Shown: positions 16,082 to 23,231 of the stretch, one piece after another
How positions within the stretch are numbered: position 1 is the stretch's first letter
Layout of the letters: every line of letters starts with the position of its first letter
Assembly: GCA_035937135.1 (NCBI GenBank)
Contig: DASYVL010000083.1
Location: forward strand, 1-37,963
DNA: 37,963 nt
Reading direction: 5' to 3'
Source: Terriglobales bacterium
GTDB taxonomy: Bacteria > Acidobacteriota > Terriglobia > Terriglobales > Acidobacteriaceae
Made by a program: the position numbers and the translations under genes
The notes under the pieces: generated by a model
Database searches by the model: none
Told to the model about the DNA's origin: nothing
Seen by the model: only the letters and a program-made list of their open reading frames with translations

Positions 16082-16579
16082 CTCCACCACCGCCAACCCT
16101 TCCCCGGCGCTGACCGCGGTACCTGCCGCGGCCAGAATCTTCCGCACCACGCCCTTCCTGGGGGAGCGGATCTCGATCTGCATCTTCATCGCCTCCACCA
16201 CCACCACGCCTTCGCCGGGCTCGACCGGCTCGCCCTCGGCCTTGAGGATCCGCACCACCTTGCCGGGCATGGGCGCCACCAGGCGGAGGGGACCGGCGTC
16301 TTTGCCAGCCGTTGCCTGGCGTCCCCGGAAGGCTCGCGGGTCGCGAACCTTCGCGGCATAGCGGCGGCCCCGGACCACGACCTGCATGGCCCCGTTGGCC
16401 TCCGCCTCACGACGGACCTCATACGAGCGCCCTCCCAGCAGCAGCCACAGCACCTCGCACTCCACCGAGACGGATTCGAGCGTCACCTCCCGCCCATCCA
16501 AGCGGCAGGCGTATCCCTCTTTCCCGCGCTTCAGCTCCACGCGGTAGCTCTTGCCGGCAATGGCGACCTCGTAGGTCAT
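16079..16579 (-). CDS. Biotin carboxyl carrier protein of an acyl-CoA carboxylase
   Basis: A 166-residue protein with a C-terminal biotinyl domain: LVAPMPGKVVRILKAEGEPV, then VVEAMKMQIEI with Lys132 as the biotinylated residue. The N-terminal 95 residues (MTYEVAIAGKSYRVEL, RRYAAKVRDP) are like the linker that, in fused alpha subunits of propionyl- or methylcrotonyl-CoA carboxylase, joins the biotin carboxylase to the carrier. It lies just downstream of accC on the same strand, separated by a 70-bp dispersed repeat. It would carry CO2 from the carboxylase to a carboxyltransferase not present here. Which acyl-CoA is used cannot be read from the sequence. Confidence 0.9.
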   Translation of the reverse strand: MTYEVAIAGKSYRVELKRGKEGYACRLDGREVTLESVSVECEVLWLLLGGRSYEVRREAEANGAMQVVVRGRRYAAKVRDPRAFRGRQATAGKDAGPLRLVAPMPGKVVRILKAEGEPVEPGEGVVVVEAMKMQIEIRSPRKGVVRKILAAAGTAVSAGEGLAVVE

Positions 16580-16590
16580 GGCTTTGCGAA

Positions 16591-16660
16591 TGTCATCCTG
16601 AGCGAGCGCCGAGCCCGCTCTGCGGGCGACAGCGCGAGTCGAAGGACCCCTACCCCCTCC
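16591..16660 (+). repeat. Dispersed repeat that supplies the accC stop codon
   Basis: It starts TGTCATCCTGAGCGAGCG, has an inner GCCCGC-tct-GCGGGC, and ends CGAAGGACCCCTACCCCC. The accC TAG (16650-16652 on the plus strand) is part of its right end. Confidence 0.82.
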
Positions 16661-18179
16661 ACCTTTCCTCCCGCAGTCCCTCCTGCCTCCCCGCCCGCTT
16701 CCACGCCTCAGCCGGCCTGGTTCCGTTGGTCGAGACCGCTGCGCCCGGCGCTGGCATGGCCGCAAACAGCGCCGCCGCGATGGCGGCAACCTCCGCCTCC
16801 CCTTCCTCCGCCTGCGTGGCGCGGCCGCCCTCGGCTGTGCGCTCTGCCAACAGCCGCTCCAGGAAGCCGGTATCCATCTTCCCCGCAACAAACTCCGGAT
16901 GCCGCAGGATGCGGCGGAAGAGCGGCAGGTTGGTGGCGAGGCCGCCCACGAAATACTCCTCGAGCGCCCGCTCCATGCGCGCGATGGCCTCCCGCCGGCT
17001 GCCGGCATGGGCCACGAGTTTCGACAGCAGCGGGTCGTACTCCAGCGGCACCGTCCAGCCCTCGTACACGCCGCTCTCGTCGCGGATGCCCGGGCCGGCC
17101 GGGGTCATGAGCCGCGTGATCTTTCCCGGTGAAGGAAGGAAGTCGTTCTCCGGGTCTTCCGCATAGATGCGGCACTCGATGGCGTGCCCGCGAAGCTGGA
17201 CGTCCTTCTGTTCAAAGGGCAGCTTCTCGCCCGCGGCGATGCGAAACTGCAATTGCACCAGGTCGAGCCCCGTGACCATCTCCGTCACTGGATGCTCCAC
17301 CTGCAGCCGGGTGTTCATCTCCAGGAAGTAGAAGTTGCGGCCGGCATCCACCAGGAATTCGACCGTACCGGCGTTGGTGTAGCCGGCGGCGCGGGCCACG
17401 CGCACCGCGGTCTCGCCCATGCGGCGCCGCAGGGCCTCGTCCACCAGGGGCGAGGGCGACTCCTCCAGCACCTTCTGATGACGCCGCTGCAGTGAGCACT
17501 CGCGCTCCCCCAGGTACACCAGGTTGCCGTGCTCGTCGCCCAGGATCTGCACCTCGATGTGCCGCGGGCTCTCCAGGAGTTGTTCCAGATAGACCTCGCC
17601 GCTGCCGAAGGCGCCGAGCGCTTCACTCTCCGCCGCCTGGTAGGCGGAGCGCATCTCCGCGGGCTCGCGCACCCGGCGCATGCCCTTGCCGCCGCCGCCC
17701 GCCGCCGCCTTCACCAGCACGGGATAGCCGAGTTTTTCCGCCGCGGACTCCGCTTCCTGCACCGACCGGAGCGTGCCCGAGCCCGGCACCAGGGGAACAC
17801 CCGCGGCCGCCACGGTCTGACGCGCCCGCGTCTTCGAGCCCATCTGCTCCATGGCCGCCGCGCCCGGCCCGATGAACTTCAGCCCGGCCTGCGCACAACG
17901 CCGCGCAAACTCCGCGTTCTCCGAGAGGAAGCCGTAGCCGGGGTGGACGGCCTGGGCGCCCGTCCGCCGCGCCGCTTGCAGCAGCTTCTCGATGTTCAGG
18001 TAGGACTCGCTTGCCGCCGCGGGACCCAACGCGCAAGCTTCGTCCGCCCGGCGCACGTGCAGCGCCTCGCGGTCGGCCTCCGAATACACCGCCACGGTGG
18101 CGATGCCCAGCTCGCGGCAGGCGCGCATCACCCGCACCGCGATCTCTCCCCGGTTGGCGATGAGGATCTTCTTGAACAT
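16650..18179 (-). CDS. accC: Biotin carboxylase subunit of an acyl-CoA carboxylase
   Basis: A 509-residue ATP-grasp biotin carboxylase, which uses bicarbonate and ATP to carboxylate the biotin on the carrier protein. FKKILIANRGEIAVRVMRA is the family's N-terminus; the glycine-rich loop AAGGGGKGMRRV is at 159-170; ECSLQRRHQKVLEESPS and FLEMNTRLQVEHPVTEM are catalytic signatures. The core ends at about 450; a tail of about 55 residues follows and ends WKRAGRQEGLREERWRG, the last codons being read from a dispersed repeat that supplies the stop. In fused relatives the carrier continues from about this point, so this may be a split alpha subunit. Paired with the biotin carrier gene downstream. Confidence 0.94.
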   Translation of the reverse strand: MFKKILIANRGEIAVRVMRACRELGIATVAVYSEADREALHVRRADEACALGPAAASESYLNIEKLLQAARRTGAQAVHPGYGFLSENAEFARRCAQAGLKFIGPGAAAMEQMGSKTRARQTVAAAGVPLVPGSGTLRSVQEAESAAEKLGYPVLVKAAAGGGGKGMRRVREPAEMRSAYQAAESEALGAFGSGEVYLEQLLESPRHIEVQILGDEHGNLVYLGERECSLQRRHQKVLEESPSPLVDEALRRRMGETAVRVARAAGYTNAGTVEFLVDAGRNFYFLEMNTRLQVEHPVTEMVTGLDLVQLQFRIAAGEKLPFEQKDVQLRGHAIECRIYAEDPENDFLPSPGKITRLMTPAGPGIRDESGVYEGWTVPLEYDPLLSKLVAHAGSRREAIARMERALEEYFVGGLATNLPLFRRILRHPEFVAGKMDTGFLERLLAERTAEGGRATQAEEGEAEVAAIAAALFAAMPAPGAAVSTNGTRPAEAWKRAGRQEGLREERWRG

Positions 18180-18191
18180 CGTCTCTATGCG

Positions 18192-18231
18192 GTCATCCTG
18201 AGTCCCGCATTGCGGGACGAAGGACCTTACG
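18192..18231 (+). repeat. Dispersed repeat upstream of accC
   Basis: GTCATCCTGAG, inner hairpin TCCCGCA-T-TGCGGGA, then CGAAGGACCTTAC. It is 12 bp upstream of the accC start. Confidence 0.8.
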
Positions 18232-18298
18232 TCTGGCTTTGGTTTGCGATCTTCAGTGCGGCGCCTAGAGCGCGCCCCGAAATCCTAGCAGAAACACG

Positions 18299-18325
18299 AA
18301 GGCCCCTCGCCGGAGCAAGGGGCCT
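18299..18325 (-). terminator. Hairpin terminator after the TonB operon
   Basis: On the minus strand AGGCCCCTTGC, TCCG, GCGAGGGGCCTT makes a strong GC-rich stem, followed by CGTGTTTCTG. It lies about 20 bp after the stop of the TPR lipoprotein. The T-run is weak. Confidence 0.6.
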
Positions 18326-18343
18326 GGCGCAAAGCGAAGGTGG

Positions 18344-19168
18344 TTACGGTTGCGGGGTCTGGGACTGGTCGAGGGTGATGCCGCCGGAGCCGGTCTGCTT
18401 GGCCGCCTTGGCCTTCTTGGTGGCCATGGTCTTCTCCACCCACTCGTCGGCCTTCTTGTAGTCGGCGGCGCGGGCGTCTGGGTCCTCGCACTCGTAGTCG
18501 GCCCGCTCCCGGTACAGCAGGTTCAGGTAGGCCATGGCATCTTCGTAGTCCGGGCGAATCTGGATGGACTTCTCCAGCATCTGCATGCCTTCCTGAACCT
18601 TGTCCTGGTTCTTGGCGCGGATCTCGGCGCAGACCTTCTTGTCCTTCAGCGGCTCATCCGGCCTCAGTCCCAGCTTGGCGCGCGCTTCCATGCGCGGCAC
18701 GTAGGTCTGGGTCCAGTCGATGACCGCGATGGAATAGTAGGCTTCCGGGTCGTTGGGATCGCTCTGGATGACCTGCCGCTGGAATTCCTTGGACTGGTCG
18801 AACTTCTTCATCTGAAAGTAGAGGGCAGCGATCCCCTTCAGGCTGTTGAGGTTGCCGGGCTTGAGCTTCAGCACCTCCTGAAACTGCTCGATGGCCAGCT
18901 CGGCGTTGCGGTTGTTGTCCGGGCTGTCCACTCCGGGGACGTACTGCTGGGCGTAGGCGGTGGCCAGATAGAGGCGGGCGTTGAGCAGCCGCGGATCCAG
19001 CTCCACGGCGTTCTTGAAGTGGTCGATGGCCTCGTCGTAGTGGGCGCTCTTGTACTGCTGCACGCCCTTGTTGAGCTGGTCGCGCGCCTTGAGCTTATTG
19101 CATCCGGCCGCCAGCGAAACCAGCGCCGCCAGCGCTACCACCGCCGCGATTCTTGCTCCTTGCCTCAT
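18344..19168 (-). CDS. TPR-repeat lipoprotein
   Basis: A 274-residue secreted lipoprotein: MRQGARIAAVVALAALVSLAAGC is a signal peptide with lipobox LAAGC. It is followed by several tetratricopeptide repeats, for example QLNKGVQQYKSAHYDEAIDH, AELAIEQFQEVLKLKPGN and GMQMLEKSIQIRPDYEDAM, then a charged Lys-rich tail. TPRs act as protein-binding scaffolds. It is the last gene of the tonB-exbB-exbD-exbD run, about 57 bp after the second exbD, and is followed by a hairpin terminator, so it probably serves this energised envelope system. The partner is unknown. Confidence 0.87.
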   Translation of the reverse strand: MRQGARIAAVVALAALVSLAAGCNKLKARDQLNKGVQQYKSAHYDEAIDHFKNAVELDPRLLNARLYLATAYAQQYVPGVDSPDNNRNAELAIEQFQEVLKLKPGNLNSLKGIAALYFQMKKFDQSKEFQRQVIQSDPNDPEAYYSIAVIDWTQTYVPRMEARAKLGLRPDEPLKDKKVCAEIRAKNQDKVQEGMQMLEKSIQIRPDYEDAMAYLNLLYRERADYECEDPDARAADYKKADEWVEKTMATKKAKAAKQTGSGGITLDQSQTPQP

Positions 19169-19191
19169 CCCCTGAAGATTCTCCTTGGCTT

Positions 19192-19219
19192 GCTCAGGAC
19201 TCGCAACTCGTAACTCAAG
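19192..19219. repeat. Short degenerate heptamer array
   Basis: GCTCAGG, ACTCGCA, ACTCGTA, ACTCAAG in period 7, in the spacer between the second exbD and the TPR lipoprotein gene. Weak on its own; listed because the same period recurs in the window. Confidence 0.4.
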
Positions 19220-19225
19220 CCTGTC

Positions 19226-19666
19226 TTACTGTCCCTGCTCGATCTTGGCGGTGATCAGCCCGACCTTGTCCACCTGGGCGGCGTGCGCGATGTCAATCAC
19301 CTGGGCCACGTCCATGAAGGGGACCTCGGAATCGCCCTTCACGAACATCACCCGCTCGGCCCGGGTCTTGAAGATATCCTCCAGCTTGGCCTGCAGGTCG
19401 GTCCAAGCGACGTCGTCCTGATTGATCTTGAGCTTGGCCCGCTCGTTGGCGCCCGCCCAGATCACCTGCACCACGATGGTGCGGTCGGTCGGGGTCACCT
19501 GGGACTGCGGGTCCTTGGGCGGCTGCGGGACCAGCGCATCCAGTCCCTTGGGCTCCAGGGGGGTGATCACCATGAAGATGATGAGCAGCACCAGCAGCAC
19601 GTCGATGAGCGGAGTGACGTTGATGTTGGCGCTGGGCCCGCCCGATCCTGCCATTGTGATTGACAT
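19226..19666 (-). CDS. exbD: ExbD/TolR-type biopolymer transport protein (second copy)
   Basis: A 146-residue ExbD/TolR protein. A short cytosolic N-terminus is followed by one membrane helix, NVTPLIDVLLVLLIIFMVIT, with the conserved Asp that carries protons in the ExbB-ExbD motor, then a periplasmic domain ending VDKVGLITAKIEQGQ. It carries an atypical middle (WAGANERAKLKINQDDVAW) and differs clearly from the first copy, so the motor may be built from two kinds of ExbD. It lies 29 bp after the first exbD and is preceded by GAGG. Confidence 0.93.
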   Translation of the reverse strand: MSITMAGSGGPSANINVTPLIDVLLVLLIIFMVITPLEPKGLDALVPQPPKDPQSQVTPTDRTIVVQVIWAGANERAKLKINQDDVAWTDLQAKLEDIFKTRAERVMFVKGDSEVPFMDVAQVIDIAHAAQVDKVGLITAKIEQGQ

Positions 19667-19695
19667 GTTCGTGTCCTCGCTATTCCCCTTTTTCG

Positions 19696-20142
19696 CTACT
19701 GCGGCGGCGGCGCTTGGGTGGAAATCGTCTGCTTGCGCTGTTCGGTCAGCAATCCCACCTGGTCCACGCCCGCCGAGCGGATGTTATCCACCACTTCCAC
19801 CACGCTGCCGTACTTGGCGCGCGCATCCGCCTTGATGAATACCCGCTTGTCCGTCTTTTTCTCCAGACGGTCCTTCACCTTCTGGGTGAGCTGGTCGGCG
19901 GTCACCTGATCGGAGCCGAAGAAGATCTTGCCGTCGCGCATTACCGCAACCAGCAGCGCGTCTTCCTGGTCCGCATCCTTCATGGATACGGGATTGTCGG
20001 TCTTGGCCAGCTCCACGCTCACGCCCTTCTGCAGCATGGGCGTGATCACCATGAAGATGATCAGCAGCACGAGCATCACGTCCACCATGGGCGTGACGTT
20101 GATGTCGGAGGTGACGGCCAGGGTTCGTTTTGGCAGTGGCAT
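19696..20142 (-). CDS. exbD: ExbD/TolR-type biopolymer transport protein (first copy)
   Basis: A 148-residue ExbD/TolR protein with the membrane helix NVTPMVDVMLVLLIIFMVIT, containing the proton-binding Asp, and a periplasmic domain ending AGVDQVGLLTEQRKQ. With ExbB it forms the proton-driven stator that energises TonB. The tail is short and Gln/Pro-rich. GGAGA precedes the ATG. It sits about 105 bp after exbB in a run of five same-strand genes. Confidence 0.94.
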   Translation of the reverse strand: MPLPKRTLAVTSDINVTPMVDVMLVLLIIFMVITPMLQKGVSVELAKTDNPVSMKDADQEDALLVAVMRDGKIFFGSDQVTADQLTQKVKDRLEKKTDKRVFIKADARAKYGSVVEVVDNIRSAGVDQVGLLTEQRKQTISTQAPPPQ

Positions 20143-20247
20143 GGGTTGGTCTCCTGCGGCTCTCGGGCGCCTGCGCCGTGCCCTGGAGACGCCCCTCTGG
20201 GCGTCGCCGAACAGATCCGGCGCACCGGCGACCCGGAAAGCCGCTGC

Positions 20248-21003
20248 TTACTTCTTCGCCCTGCCCGAGCGCTTCAGGAAGTAGTCGATCAGTTCGCTCG
20301 AGGAGTTGTTCATCTCTACGTCGAAGGCCTCCACCTTGTTGGTGAAGTAGTTGTACATCATCACCGCCGGGATGGCCACGAACAATCCGAAAGCCGTGGT
20401 CACCAGCGCCTCGGAGATGCCGCCCGCCACCGCGCCCAGTCCGGTCGCCTTCTGCTTCGAGATGCCCTCGAAGGCGTTGATGATGCCCACCACGGTCCCA
20501 AACAGTCCCACGAACGGGGCCGTAGAGCCGATGGTGGCCAGGCCGCCCAGGCCGCGCTTGAGCTCGGCATGGGTGATGGCTTCGGCCCGCTCCAATGCCC
20601 GCTTGGAGGCCTCGATCTCCTCCCCGGGGATGTCCGGAGAGTCCTGGTGCGCGCGGAATTCCTGCAAGCCCGCCGTCACCACTTTGGCCAGATGGCTCTT
20701 CTTGTTGCGCTCCGCCACCCGGATGGCTTCGTCGATGCGCCCGTCGCGCAGCGCTCCCGCCACTTGCGGCGCGAACATCCGAGACTGCTTGCGGGCCGCG
20801 CTGAACGCGATGCCGCGGTCAATCATCACCCCGATCGACCACGCCGACATCACCAGCAGGGCGACAACGACGGCGAGCGCCGGGTATCCCATCTGATGGA
20901 TCAGCGACCGGATGTCCCACCCGATCTGGGCTTCCTGAAACATCGCCAGCGCCAGCGCCGGAGCGTTGGTTAGAACAGCGGTTGCAAGATTCGAAAGCAA
21001 CAT
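20248..21003 (-). CDS. exbB: ExbB/TolQ-type proton channel protein
   Basis: A 251-residue MotA/TolQ/ExbB protein. Three membrane segments: about 40-62 (GYPALAVVVALLVMSAWSIGV), about 150-175 (GLGGLATIGSTAPFVGLFGTV, the family signature) and about 195-215 (ALVTTAFGLFVAIPAVMMYNYF). It forms the pentameric channel around ExbD that uses the proton gradient to drive TonB-dependent uptake through the outer membrane. It stands between tonB and the two exbD genes. Confidence 0.95.
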   Translation of the reverse strand: MLLSNLATAVLTNAPALALAMFQEAQIGWDIRSLIHQMGYPALAVVVALLVMSAWSIGVMIDRGIAFSAARKQSRMFAPQVAGALRDGRIDEAIRVAERNKKSHLAKVVTAGLQEFRAHQDSPDIPGEEIEASKRALERAEAITHAELKRGLGGLATIGSTAPFVGLFGTVVGIINAFEGISKQKATGLGAVAGGISEALVTTAFGLFVAIPAVMMYNYFTNKVEAFDVEMNNSSSELIDYFLKRSGRAKK

Positions 21004-21084
21004 GGGTTGATCCTTCCTCCTCGAAAAAACTTGTTCGTTAAAATGGTCTAACTTCCTCGGCTGGTCTCATTCCCCCGGACTTTC

Positions 21085-21831
21085 CTAGCCCGCAAGGTTG
21101 AAGTTCACCGTGATCTGCGTCTCCACTTCCACCGGCTCCCCGTTCAGCAGGTAGGGGCGATACCGCCACTGCCGCACTGCGTCCAGCGCGGACTGCGTCA
21201 GCATGGGATGCCCGCTCACGACCCGCAGGTTTTCTATGGCCCCCTGCTTGCTGATGACGGCCTGCAGCACCACGATGCCCTGGATGCGCGCACGCTTGGC
21301 GATGTCCGGGTACAGGGGGGTCACCTTGTTGACCAGGTTCCCCTCCGTGACTCCTTGCGACAACCGCACCCGCTGCGGCGCGGCAATCTTGGGCGCGGTC
21401 ATCGACGTGGAACTCAGGATGCCTCCGAGCACGCCCCCCATCTGCCCTCCGGGCACTCCTCCGGGGACGCCGCCCACCACCCCGCCCATGTTGCTCACCG
21501 GCGGCGGGGCCTCTTCTTCCTTGATCATCGCAACTTTCTGGGGAATCCTGTCGGGGGTGCGGAGCCGCCCGTTCTCGATGTCGGTCTGCACCACTTTCAC
21601 CGCCTGCACCGCCGGCGCCGGCGGAGCTGGAGGCGGAGGCGGAGGCGGCGCTACCAGGAAGGTCATCAGCTGCTGCCTGGGCAGCGCTTCCGTGTAGATC
21701 AGCGGGATCAGGATCAAGATCCCGATCAGGAACCCCTGCATGAACACTGAGAGCAGGGTGGTCCACAGACGCTTGGTCTTGAGCCTTCCGCCTGATTCGA
21801 ACAGGCTATCCTGAAACATCATCGCTTCCAT
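21085..21831 (-). CDS. tonB: TonB-family energy transducer
   Basis: A 248-residue TonB protein: short cytosolic N-terminus, one membrane helix (TTLLSVFMQGFLIGILILIP), a proline run of about ten residues (PPPPPPAPPAPA), a Gly/Val repeat (GGVVGGVPGGVPGGQMGGVLGG), and a C-terminal TonB domain with VISKQGAIENLRVVSGHPML and ALDAVRQWRYRPYLLNGEPV. TonB links the inner-membrane ExbB-ExbD motor to TonB-dependent receptors in the outer membrane. It is the first gene of the operon; the next genes follow at about 80-105 bp. Confidence 0.94.
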   Translation of the reverse strand: MEAMMFQDSLFESGGRLKTKRLWTTLLSVFMQGFLIGILILIPLIYTEALPRQQLMTFLVAPPPPPPPAPPAPAVQAVKVVQTDIENGRLRTPDRIPQKVAMIKEEEAPPPVSNMGGVVGGVPGGVPGGQMGGVLGGILSSTSMTAPKIAAPQRVRLSQGVTEGNLVNKVTPLYPDIAKRARIQGIVVLQAVISKQGAIENLRVVSGHPMLTQSALDAVRQWRYRPYLLNGEPVEVETQITVNFNLAG

Positions 21832-21924
21832 ACGCCTGACTCCCTAAGACTCTTGCCACACTATCTATGACATTAGACACCGGAGATGTCTCTTTCAGCA
21901 CTCCCCGGGAGGTTCTTCTGCGCC

Positions 21925-23145
21925 CTAGACCCGTTTCTCCCGCCGGCCATTCCCGGCCGCCGGGACCATCGCCGGCCGCAGCCCCTTCTGCCCCGCCCGC
22001 CACTCCTGGTAGGCCACCAGCATGGGCGCGGCCACCGCGATGGACGAATACGTCCCGATCAGGATCCCAATCACCAGAGCGAAGGAAAACCCGTGCAGCA
22101 CCTCGCCCCCGAACGCCAGCAGACAGGCCACCGTCAGGAACGTCAGCCCCGAGGTCAGGATGGTCCGGCTGAGCGTCTGGTTGATGCTCCGGTTCACAAT
22201 CGACCCCGACGACTCCCGCCGCATCAGCTTCAAGTTCTCCCGGATGCGGTCGAAGACGACGATGGTATCGTTCATCGAATAGCCGATCAGGGTCAAAATG
22301 GCGGCAATCACTGTCAGGCTTATCTCTTGCCTTGTCAAGGAGAAAGCCCCCAAGGTGATGAGGGTGTCGTGGATCACCGCCACCACCGCCGCCACCCCGT
22401 AAATCCACTCGAAGCGGAGCCACAAGTAGACCAGCATGCCGATGGAAGCGTAGATGGTGGCCAGCAGGGCCTGCGTCCGCAACTGCTCTCCCACCTGCGG
22501 CCCCACAATCTCCACGTTGCGCACCGCGAAGCCGGACAGGAAGTAATCCGCTTGCAGGGCCGAGATCACCTCCGGCCCCACCATCCCCTTGAGGTCGTCG
22601 AAGGATCTTAGGACCCCGCGCTGGGTCTTGTCCCGCAGGTCGGCGATCGCCTGGGCGGTCTGGTGGTAGCGCGCCGGGGCGTCCGTTCCGGCGCGCAGGG
22701 GATCGCGCTGCAACAGGTATTCTTCCAGCGACTTGGCACCGGTATTGTTCAGGTCCTGCTTGCCCTCCGGCCGGTCCTTCTCCAGCGCTCCGATGATGGC
22801 GTTCTTGCCCCGGTCGAGCGCCTCCTCGGAGGTCTCCTTCTGGTCCAGCGCCACCAGCACTTCGTTGTTGGCCGGCGCCCCGTAGCGCTGGATGCGGGCG
22901 TTGTGCAGCCCCGCCTTGTCCATGGCCGCCCGGATCTGGTCGGGGTTGGGGGTGTCGGCGAACTTCACATACACCAGCGTCCCGCCGCGGAAGTCCACCC
23001 CCCAGGGCAGTCCGTTCCACGCTTTCCAGGAACCCGCGTAATGGAACATCGACACCAGCCCGGCTACGCTGAAGATCAGCGAGAAGGCCAGGAAGATCCA
23101 CTTCTTGCCCAGCCAGTCGATGTTCGGTTCCTTGAAAAACTCCAC
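21925..23145 (-). CDS. secF: Protein-export membrane protein SecF
   Basis: A 406-residue SecF. SecD and SecF use the proton gradient to pull exported proteins out of the SecYEG channel. The N-terminus has the first membrane helix, then GVDFRGGTLVYVKF, the family motif, and the C-terminal half carries five helices with VAAVVAVIHDTLITLGAFSL and SMNDTIVVFDRIRENL. It is about 100 residues longer than E. coli SecF (323), because the periplasmic domain has an extra stretch at about 80-160 (for example QKETSEEALDRGKNAIIGAL, SLEEYLLQRDPLRAG). The GTG at 23145 has GGAAGG 7 nt before it. Confidence 0.95.
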   Translation of the reverse strand: MEFFKEPNIDWLGKKWIFLAFSLIFSVAGLVSMFHYAGSWKAWNGLPWGVDFRGGTLVYVKFADTPNPDQIRAAMDKAGLHNARIQRYGAPANNEVLVALDQKETSEEALDRGKNAIIGALEKDRPEGKQDLNNTGAKSLEEYLLQRDPLRAGTDAPARYHQTAQAIADLRDKTQRGVLRSFDDLKGMVGPEVISALQADYFLSGFAVRNVEIVGPQVGEQLRTQALLATIYASIGMLVYLWLRFEWIYGVAAVVAVIHDTLITLGAFSLTRQEISLTVIAAILTLIGYSMNDTIVVFDRIRENLKLMRRESSGSIVNRSINQTLSRTILTSGLTFLTVACLLAFGGEVLHGFSFALVIGILIGTYSSIAVAAPMLVAYQEWRAGQKGLRPAMVPAAGNGRREKRV

Positions 23146-23162
23146 TTCGTCGCCTTCCTCTG

Positions 23163-23231
23163 TCTTTGGCCTTTGGTCGTTGGCCCTGGGTCGTTACAAA
23201 TTGCAAATTATAAATTGCAAATTACAAATCC
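23163..23231. repeat. Two adjoining heptamer arrays between secD and secF
   Basis: First array (23163-23190): TCTTTGG, CCTTTGG, TCGTTGG, CCCTGGG. Second (23197-23231): CAAATTG, CAAATTA, TAAATTG, CAAATTA, CAAATCC. They fill nearly the whole secD-secF spacer and end right at the secD stop codon at 23232. Confidence 0.78.

Noticed and set aside
19660-20973. 437-codon plus-strand ORF over exbD and exbB
   Set aside because: Antisense shadow; His/Asp/Arg-rich and without motif, while the minus strand encodes clear ExbB and ExbD.
21870-21900. Terminator between secF and tonB
   Set aside because: AGACA/TGTCT around CCGGAGA gives only a 5-bp stem; the T-run is on the wrong side for secF transcripts.
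21806-23206. 466-codon minus-strand ORF overlapping secF in another frame
   Set aside because: Gly/Arg-rich shadow of secF, with the first residues coming from a heptamer array.
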